Assembly: GCF_040901545.1 (NCBI RefSeq) | Contig: NZ_JBBDYL010000067.1 | Coordinates: forward strand, 1 to 11,294 | From: Sulfuricaulis sp040901545 | GTDB taxonomy: Bacteria > Pseudomonadota > Gammaproteobacteria > Acidiferrobacterales > Sulfurifustaceae | DNA length: 11,294 nt | Reading direction: 5' to 3' | In this document: one piece after another, positions 5,859 through 11,294 of the stretch | How the letters are laid out: each line of letters opens with the position of its first letter | Position numbering within the stretch: position 1 is the stretch's first letter | The notes under the pieces: generated by a model | The model's database searches: none | Seen by the model: the letters and a program-made list of their open reading frames with translations, nothing else | Told to the model about the DNA's origin: nothing | Made by a program: the position numbers and the translations under genes

Positions 5859-7607
5859 ATGCCAAGAAAGAAAAAGAACGCTTCAGCAACCGAACCATCG
5901 GCTAAAAAGTCTAACGGTGCCGCCCTAAGCAACGGCCACCACCCCGTGCGCCAAGATATGTCATTGGCGACGAACAAAACTGGCAGGGGCAATCGTGCCA
6001 ACCCCACTGACAAATCCCTCGAAACATGGATCTGGGACGCCGCATGCTCTATCCGGGGCGCGAAGGACGCTCCAAAATACAAAGAGTTTATCCTTCCGCT
6101 CATCTTCGCCAAGCGCTTGTGCGATGTCTTCGACGACGAGCTGAACCGCATCGCCCAGGAGGTCGGCTCGCGCGCCAAGGCCTTCAAGCTGGTGAAGCAC
6201 GACAAGAAGCTCGTGCGCTTCTACCTGCCGCTGGGACCCAAGAACCCGGACGACACGGTGTGGTCGGTCATCCGCACGCTCTCGGACAAGATCGGCGAAC
6301 ATCTCACCACCCACCTGCGCGCCATCGCCGACGCCAACCCGCTGCTCAAGGGCATCATCGACCGCGTGGACTTCAACGCTACCACCCACGGCCAACGCGA
6401 TATCGACGACGACCGCCTCTCGAACCTCATCGAGGCCATCAGCGCCAAGCGCCTCGGCCTCAATGACGTGGAGCCGGACATCATCGGCCGCAGTTACGAA
6501 TACCTCATCCGCAAGTTCGCGGAAGGTTCGGGCCAGAGCGCTGGCGAGTTCTACACCCCCGCCGAGGTCGGCCTCGTCATGGCGCGCATCATGGACATCG
6601 AGCCGGGCATGGACGTGTACGACCCCTGCTGCGGCTCCGCCGGCCTGCTCATCAAGTGCGAGCTGGTGTTGAATGAGAAGATGGCTTCACTCCCCTCTCC
6701 CCGCGGGAGAGGGGCCTCCGCTTCTCCCCCTCTCCCTCTGGGAGAGGGCCGGGGTGAGGGCAAGAAGTTTGCGCCGGCCAAGCTCTACGGCCAGGAAAAC
6801 GAGCCCGGCACCTGGGCCATGGCTAACATGAACATGATCATCCACGACATGGAAGGCGAGATTCAGATAGGCGACACTTTCCGCAAGCCGAAATTCCGCA
6901 AGGGCAACCGCCTCCAAACCTTCGACCGCGTGGTGGCCAATCCCATGTGGAACCAGACCGAGTTCAAGGAAAAAGACTACGACACCGACGAGCTCGACCG
7001 CTTTCCCAAGGGCGCGGGTTACCCGGGTTCGAAGGCCGACTGGGGCTGGATGCAGCACATCCTCGCAAGCCTCAATGACAAGGGCCGCGCCGCCGTGGTA
7101 CTCGACACCGGCGCCGCCTCGCGCGGCAGCGGCAACGCCAATACCAACAAGGAAAAGGACGTGCGCCGCTGGTTCGTGGAGCAAGACCTCATCGAAGGCG
7201 TGCTCTACTTGCCGGAAAACCTGTTCTACAACACCACCGCGCCGGGCATCGTCATCGTGCTTAACAAGTCGAAGCCCAAGGAGCGCCAGGGTAAGCTATT
7301 CCTGCTCAATGCCAGCCGTGAGTTTGTGAAGGGTGATCCCAAGAACTATATCCCCGAAGACGCTATCGCCCGCATCGCCAAGACCTTCACCGCATGGAAG
7401 GAAGTAGAAAAGTATTCACGCATCGTCATCCGTGAGGAGATCGCCAAGAACGACTACAACATATCGCCGAGTCGCTATATCCACACAGGCGAAGGCGAGG
7501 AGTATCGGTCGATTGCGGAGATTATGGAGGAGCTTCGCGAACTTGACGAAGAGGCGCGAACGACATCGGAACAGCTCAATAAGATTCTTTCGGCCTTAGG
7601 CGCGTAA
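5859..7607 (+). CDS. hsdM: Type I restriction-modification DNA methyltransferase subunit M
   Basis: HsdM transfers a methyl group from S-adenosylmethionine to N6 of adenine at sites chosen by HsdS. The M2S complex is the modification enzyme of a type I system. The 582-residue product has a basic, low-complexity start (1-50) and a helical HsdM N-domain (about 51-190). The methyltransferase domain opens with GEFYTP (229-234). The AdoMet motif DPCCGSAG is at 255-262 and the catalytic motif IV appears as NPMW (361-364). A conserved C-terminal part ends with NDYNISPSRYIHT and a helical tail. ATG 5859 has AAGGAAG at 5849-5855; the in-frame TTG 5634 lacks both signal and homology. Odd point: residues 275-303 are encoded by a double-hairpin repeat between motif I and KLYGQEN. 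The reading frame is intact, but whether the enzyme works is unknown. The stop overlaps the hsdS start (TAATG). Confidence 0.95.
   Translation: MPRKKKNASATEPSAKKSNGAALSNGHHPVRQDMSLATNKTGRGNRANPTDKSLETWIWDAACSIRGAKDAPKYKEFILPLIFAKRLCDVFDDELNRIAQEVGSRAKAFKLVKHDKKLVRFYLPLGPKNPDDTVWSVIRTLSDKIGEHLTTHLRAIADANPLLKGIIDRVDFNATTHGQRDIDDDRLSNLIEAISAKRLGLNDVEPDIIGRSYEYLIRKFAEGSGQSAGEFYTPAEVGLVMARIMDIEPGMDVYDPCCGSAGLLIKCELVLNEKMASLPSPRGRGASASPPLPLGEGRGEGKKFAPAKLYGQENEPGTWAMANMNMIIHDMEGEIQIGDTFRKPKFRKGNRLQTFDRVVANPMWNQTEFKEKDYDTDELDRFPKGAGYPGSKADWGWMQHILASLNDKGRAAVVLDTGAASRGSGNANTNKEKDVRRWFVEQDLIEGVLYLPENLFYNTTAPGIVIVLNKSKPKERQGKLFLLNASREFVKGDPKNYIPEDAIARIAKTFTAWKEVEKYSRIVIREEIAKNDYNISPSRYIHTGEGEEYRSIAEIMEELRELDEEARTTSEQLNKILSALGA
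6681..6767 (+). repeat. BIME-like double hairpin inserted in frame in hsdM
   Basis: Two perfect hairpins lie side by side. The first is CCCCTCTCCC at 6692-6701 with GGGAGAGGGG at 6705-6714, loop CGC. The second is CCCTCTCCC at 6728-6736 with GGGAGAGGG at 6740-6748, loop TCT. The outer arms also face each other: TCACTCCCC at 6687-6695 against GGGGTGA at 6751-6757. Such CCCTCTCCC/GGGAGAGGG blocks with GGGGTGAGGG flanks are, from general knowledge, a common dispersed repeat in proteobacteria. The pentamer AGAAG occurs at 6676-6680 and 6763-6767, 87 bases apart. If it is a target duplication, removing exactly 29 codons restores an uninterrupted frame. Confidence 0.75.
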
Positions 7608-8908
7608 TGTCTGAGCATTCACTACTTCTTGAATCGCCTCCGCCTGGTTGGACACCAGCGCGCTTCGGGGATATCTGCAACCGCGCCCAGGATGCCGCAT
7701 CGCCGTCAGCAAATGGGGGACGCTTGTATCTCGGTCTCGAACATCTTGCGTCGGGGCATCCTGCTCTGGTTGGTCGTGGAAAGGAATCGGACGTACGCAG
7801 TGGAAAAACCGAGTTCCACAAGCGAGATGTCTTGTTTGGGAAACTTCGCCCCTACCTGCGAAAGTCTGTGTTGGTGAACGAGGATGGTATCTGCTCCACA
7901 GACATTTTGGTATTTCGTGCAACTGAGAAATCCATTCCTGATTTTCTTTGCTTGCTAACGCACACTGACGAGTTTGTTGGGCATGCCAAAGCAACGACAT
8001 CAGGCGTGCAACACCCACGAACCTCTTGGGCTAGTTTGCGTGAATTCAGGTTCCACGTTCCACCTCTGTCCGAGCAGCGAAAGATCGCGGGCGTGTTGGG
8101 CATGGTGCAGCTAGCGATCGAGCAGCAGGAGCGGTTGCTTCAGCTCACCGCCGAATTGAAAAAAACGCTCCTCCACCAACTATTCACCCAAGGCCTGCGC
8201 GGCGAACCACAAAAAGAAACCGAAATCGGCCCCGTGCCGGAGAGTTGGGAGGTGACTTCACTCGAAAGTGCCGCAATCGCGTTTGATTACGGTACTTCCG
8301 TGAAATGCGAGCACGGCAAAGCTGGCTTCCCAGTGCTCCGCATTCCGAATGTCATTGGCGGCTCAATTGACCTTGGCGACCTCAAGCACGGTCAGCCAAA
8401 ACGAACGGAGTTGGATACGCTGCGGCTCCGCGACGGCGATTTGCTTTTCGTCCGAACCAATGGCGTTCTGGAAAACGCCGGGCGTTGTGCGCTATACCGA
8501 GGTGAATTGGATGACTGCTATTTCGCTTCTTACCTCATACGTGTGCGGGTTGATCATTCGAAAGTCCTGCCAGCGTTCGTGAATGAATATGCCAGAACCG
8601 AGCGCGGGAAAAGTTTTCTGAGCGGGCGTGCCATTCGAACCGCTGACGGAAAATTCAACATCAACTCTGGCACATTGAAGCGGGTACTGCTCCCTTTGCC
8701 GAGCCTTGAGGAACAAGAGGAGATCGTTCGTCAACTTGACGTTGTGGAGCGGAAGTGCAGGCTGCATGACGCCAAACGCAGTGCGTTTAACGGTCTCTTC
8801 CACACCCTACTGCACTTATTGATGACGGCGCAGATTCGGGTCGGCCACCTTGATATATCAGAATCGCAGGAGCCTTCAGGGCTTTCGGAGGGGGGTGCTT
8901 GTGAGTGA
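7607..8908 (+). CDS. hsdS: Type I restriction-modification specificity subunit S
   Basis: HsdS picks the bipartite DNA target of a type I system through two target recognition domains (TRDs), each followed by a long helical spacer. The 433-residue product shows both halves. TRD1 is at about 12-152. The first spacer runs PPLSEQRKIAGVLG (152-165) through LLHQLFTQGLRGE (188-200). The typical link ETEIGPVPESWEV (204-216) opens TRD2. The second spacer starts at LPSLEEQEEIVRQLD and ends near LLHLLMTAQIR. Only the spacers are strongly recognisable; the TRDs are variable, so the DNA target cannot be read. ATG 7607 overlaps the hsdM stop, so translation is coupled. The last 20 or so residues are an unconserved tail overlapping the next gene by eight bases. 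The gene looks more AT-rich than hsdM. Confidence 0.94.
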   Translation: MSEHSLLLESPPPGWTPARFGDICNRAQDAASPSANGGRLYLGLEHLASGHPALVGRGKESDVRSGKTEFHKRDVLFGKLRPYLRKSVLVNEDGICSTDILVFRATEKSIPDFLCLLTHTDEFVGHAKATTSGVQHPRTSWASLREFRFHVPPLSEQRKIAGVLGMVQLAIEQQERLLQLTAELKKTLLHQLFTQGLRGEPQKETEIGPVPESWEVTSLESAAIAFDYGTSVKCEHGKAGFPVLRIPNVIGGSIDLGDLKHGQPKRTELDTLRLRDGDLLFVRTNGVLENAGRCALYRGELDDCYFASYLIRVRVDHSKVLPAFVNEYARTERGKSFLSGRAIRTADGKFNINSGTLKRVLLPLPSLEEQEEIVRQLDVVERKCRLHDAKRSAFNGLFHTLLHLLMTAQIRVGHLDISESQEPSGLSEGGACE

Positions 8909-10874
8909 TGAGGCGGTGACCGCGCCTGGGTCGGAAAGTGAGTTATTGAGAATTATCGGCGCGGCTGCATATGACATTCACATAAGCCGTTCAGAGGAGT
9001 TGACTTGCAATCTGCCGACGATGGGACAATGGCAGGCTGCACAAAAAGGAACGGTAGATTACCTGATCGATGGATGTACTGTTCGGTTTGCTTCAATTGA
9101 GGCACGCAACCGCATTGTTGCGGCTTATAAGTACGCAGATAATCGAGAGGAATTTTCTCATGATTTGCAGAGGTGGCTTAGTGTTGCGCACGATCTCTGG
9201 CGCCATGAGATTGGTAAGAGTGACAGTGCTGCCGGTCGGCTTCTGGCTCTTGTACACGAGACGTATGACATCTTCTCCATCGCCGCGGACGCGATTAAGA
9301 TTGAATCAATGCGGGTGTTTGTCGTTCTTCATGTCGTCGAGTCTGCGTTGCCCTATCTTAAGGAGTTGCCACCCAACGGAGTACTGAATCTCAGTGCTGT
9401 ACAGCACGAACGAACGAAGAACGTCCTTGCCGCTGGTATGTTCTTCGGCAAGCTCGAAAAGACATTGGTAGAGCAGCCTCATACCTGTCGCACAATCCAT
9501 GACCGCCTCAGGAATAGTATTACTGAGGCAACTGCCAACCTGCATCCAACCGCACTCGTGGCGCTTGCGAAATCTTCGCCAAGAGACGCTGTCAGGCTCG
9601 CGCTTGAGGATGCTGAATCTTCAAACTCAATGCTCAAGAGCATCGCCTTACGGACATTAGGGCGACTGCTGACACTTACCCTGATAGCAGCTGACTCCAT
9701 ATCAAGTGCGATAACCGCCATATTGGCTGGTTTGTCCGATCCCGAAGAGCAGGTTCGACATACCGCCATCCGGGCTGCGGCCGGTGTAGTGCCCGTAATG
9801 GACGCATTCGATAACTCACTGGCTCTATTAGGAGAGGCTGGCGATCAATTCGCGCTAGGCGCAATTGCCGATTCGCTGTTCATGAATTTTTCAGACATGA
9901 GAAGTAAGGCGAACTTCAACGATTGGATTCGTCTAGTGAGCAAGGCCTCGCCCAGCTCACGAGGAACCTTGGGTAACTTCGACTACGTGTTGGCTCAGTT
10001 GATTGCTGATGACGCACAGCAACAATTTGCTATTTCTTGCTTCACCGATTGGGTTGGTGCCAATGCCAAGGACATGGCTAGAGATAAGTCAGTCGCAGAG
10101 TTGTTTCCCACAGTAACAATCGAGCTGGCTAACCGCCCGGAATTATTCTCGCAGGTGATTACAGACTGGATGCTTTCTGACAATAGGCGTCCAGCCTCCG
10201 CGGCCGCTGGGCTATTGTCCCATTTGTGGGCGCATGAGTTTAAACACCCGGAGTTCAGCACCCAGCGACTTGATGCCCTGGAGCAAAGCGATCTGCTGTT
10301 TTTGGCCAGACGCATGCTTGGTTTCATATATTCAGAGGATCATTTGCTGTCACTTACGATGTCTTTCCTCAAAACCAAGGACGCACCACACCGCGTATTT
10401 GGGCTCGTGCGGGCGTTGTGCGTTGACGAATTAGGAAAAGACTACCCATCTTCGACAATAACCATGCTTGAGACAGCATGCGCGGCTGAAACAAAGGAAG
10501 AATGGCAGAGGTTCTATACAACCACAGTTGAGGAGATCAAAAGTCGTATCAATGCGCTTGACGCCTTGCCGCGCCTTGTCGAGTTACGGCCTTCACCAGA
10601 GCTTCAGAGACAATTCGCCAAGGCACGCGCAAAGCAGATGAGCGCCGCGGTCGAGGAGGCTCAAAAGGGTTCCATCGTCCGGCAGATTGCGACGGAAGTC
10701 CCGATTAAGGCAGGAATTGGATGGTTTAGTTTCCGAAACGGTGGTTATACGGACGCGACGCACATGCGGTCGTTCTCCCAATCGGTCTCAGTACCAATGC
10801 GGGAGGCGTTCGACGCGGTTGGCTATGAGATAAGTCATTTATGGCTGCGTAAAATCAAGCGGGGGGAGTCATGA
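8901..10874 (+). CDS. Unknown HEAT-like helical protein in the hsd operon
   Basis: I do not recognise a named family for this 657-residue protein. It appears soluble, with no signal peptide or membrane segment, and mostly alpha-helical. The centre (about 218-330) reads as paired amphipathic helices of HEAT or ARM type. Examples are ALRTLGRLLTL, then LSDPEEQVRHTAIRAAAGVV (278-297), where Asp-Pro-Glu and a following Arg are typical of such repeats. A further helical part extends to about 500. The end (about 608-645) has a distinct Gly/Thr/Ser-rich segment, SFRNGGYTDATHMRS, then a helix. No nuclease, helicase or NTPase motif is visible. GTG 8901 is preferred because GGAGG at 8888-8892 is well spaced; GTG 8895 is too close and TTG 8850 is deep in hsdS. 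It overlaps hsdS by eight bases and the next gene by four. A scaffold or partner for the next gene is inferred, not shown. Confidence 0.75.
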   Translation: MSDEAVTAPGSESELLRIIGAAAYDIHISRSEELTCNLPTMGQWQAAQKGTVDYLIDGCTVRFASIEARNRIVAAYKYADNREEFSHDLQRWLSVAHDLWRHEIGKSDSAAGRLLALVHETYDIFSIAADAIKIESMRVFVVLHVVESALPYLKELPPNGVLNLSAVQHERTKNVLAAGMFFGKLEKTLVEQPHTCRTIHDRLRNSITEATANLHPTALVALAKSSPRDAVRLALEDAESSNSMLKSIALRTLGRLLTLTLIAADSISSAITAILAGLSDPEEQVRHTAIRAAAGVVPVMDAFDNSLALLGEAGDQFALGAIADSLFMNFSDMRSKANFNDWIRLVSKASPSSRGTLGNFDYVLAQLIADDAQQQFAISCFTDWVGANAKDMARDKSVAELFPTVTIELANRPELFSQVITDWMLSDNRRPASAAAGLLSHLWAHEFKHPEFSTQRLDALEQSDLLFLARRMLGFIYSEDHLLSLTMSFLKTKDAPHRVFGLVRALCVDELGKDYPSSTITMLETACAAETKEEWQRFYTTTVEEIKSRINALDALPRLVELRPSPELQRQFAKARAKQMSAAVEEAQKGSIVRQIATEVPIKAGIGWFSFRNGGYTDATHMRSFSQSVSVPMREAFDAVGYEISHLWLRKIKRGES

Positions 10875-11294
10875 AGTTGATCCTCGCTCAATATTTGCGA
10901 ACCCTCAAAGAGCGTGACGAATTTGATCGTCTTCTTCCAGACCTTTTGCTTGCTATGGGATATGTCCCAACTTCCAAACCACAAACGGGCATCCGTCAAT
11001 ATGGTGTTGACTTGGCGGCAGTGGGGCTCGCAGAAGACGGAGTTCGGGAATTGTTATTGTTGGTTATCAAGCGCGGAGATATTGGGCGTAGCGATTGGGA
11101 TTCTGGTCCTCAGTCCGTTCGACAAAGCTTGAACGAGGTTTTTGATGTTTATCTAAAAACACACGTTGAACCAGGGCATGAGTCACTTAGAAAGAGGATT
11201 GTCCTTGCCACGACAGGCGATCTGAAGCAGGACACACAGTGGGCTGCTACCACTTCCAATGACACCGCCTTTAGCCTGATTGGGTGGATTGTTC
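10871..11294 (+). CDS. Candidate PD-(D/E)XK nuclease-like protein, 3' truncated
   Basis: An open frame starts at ATG 10871, overlapping the previous stop (ATGA), and runs off the window edge after 141 complete codons. Its true length is therefore unknown. The N-terminal helix (RTLKERDEFDRLLPDLLLAM) is followed by TGIRQYGVDLAAVG (39-52) and LLLLVIKRGDIGRSDW (61-76). The pattern helix - GVD - beta strand ending in Lys with a following Gly fits the core of restriction-endonuclease-like (PD-(D/E)XK, Mrr-like) folds. Asp47 and Lys67 would be active-site candidates. The residue two before Lys67 is Val65 rather than Glu or Gln, so the site is degenerate and activity is uncertain. The next part, SVRQSLNEVFDVYLKTHV then KRIVLATTGD, looks like helix and strand of the same domain. 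It is not the start of a recognisable HsdR. The fold call is inference from motif spacing. Confidence 0.6.
   Translation, partial: MKLILAQYLRTLKERDEFDRLLPDLLLAMGYVPTSKPQTGIRQYGVDLAAVGLAEDGVRELLLLVIKRGDIGRSDWDSGPQSVRQSLNEVFDVYLKTHVEPGHESLRKRIVLATTGDLKQDTQWAATTSNDTAFSLIGWIV

Noticed and set aside
6692..6757. GC-rich hairpins in hsdM as transcription terminators
   Set aside because: They are followed by no T tract and lie inside an intact, conserved coding frame; a dispersed repeat explains them better.
8850..8900. TTG 8850 or GTG 8895 as start of the HEAT-like gene
   Set aside because: TTG 8850 would need a 59-base overlap with hsdS and has no binding site. GTG 8895 is only two bases from GGAGG. 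GTG 8901 fits best.
10914..11132. 72-codon plus-strand frame near the right edge
   Set aside because: It is out of frame with the coupled gene starting at ATG 10871, which stays open to the window end and has protein-like motifs.
1..11294. CRISPR array, tRNA, rRNA, integrase or insertion-sequence transposase
   Set aside because: No regularly spaced repeats, tRNA-like cloverleaf, rRNA sequence or transposase/integrase motifs were seen on either strand.

Overview
The window reads as a proteobacterial chromosome, most likely a gammaproteobacterium outside the enterics. The grounds are the eno-ftsB pairing, a ygfZ gene divergent from a four-subunit-type succinate dehydrogenase operon with heme-binding SdhC and SdhD, and two kinds of dispersed palindromic repeat common in GC-rich proteobacteria. 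The species cannot be fixed from the sequence alone.

Left part, about 1-5613: core metabolism and division. A MITE-like palindromic element (42-157) and a short leader precede enolase (eno, 256-1548). ftsB (1586-1906) follows on the same strand. The ftsB 3' end converges with ygfZ (1942-3030, minus strand) across a strong hairpin cluster. A 64-base divergent intergenic region then separates ygfZ from sdhC, sdhD and sdhA (3095-5613). These encode the two membrane anchors and the flavoprotein of complex II. The iron-sulfur subunit gene sdhB, which normally follows sdhA, is not in the window.

Right part, about 5859 to the end: a defence-type operon sits where sdhB would be expected. It carries a type I DNA methyltransferase (hsdM) and a two-TRD specificity subunit (hsdS). 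Next comes a 657-residue, apparently helical-repeat (HEAT-like) protein of unknown function. The last gene runs off the right edge; its visible 141 residues resemble a PD-(D/E)XK nuclease-like fold. All four genes touch or overlap at their starts and stops (TAATG, an 8-base overlap, ATGA), so they look like one translationally coupled unit. No hsdR is visible; it could lie beyond the right edge.

The main points for a second look are the unknown gene pair downstream of hsdS, a double-hairpin repeat inserted in frame inside hsdM and adding about 29 residues to the methyltransferase domain, and the separation of sdhA from sdhB by the island. By eye, base composition becomes more AT-rich from hsdS onward, consistent with horizontally acquired modules.
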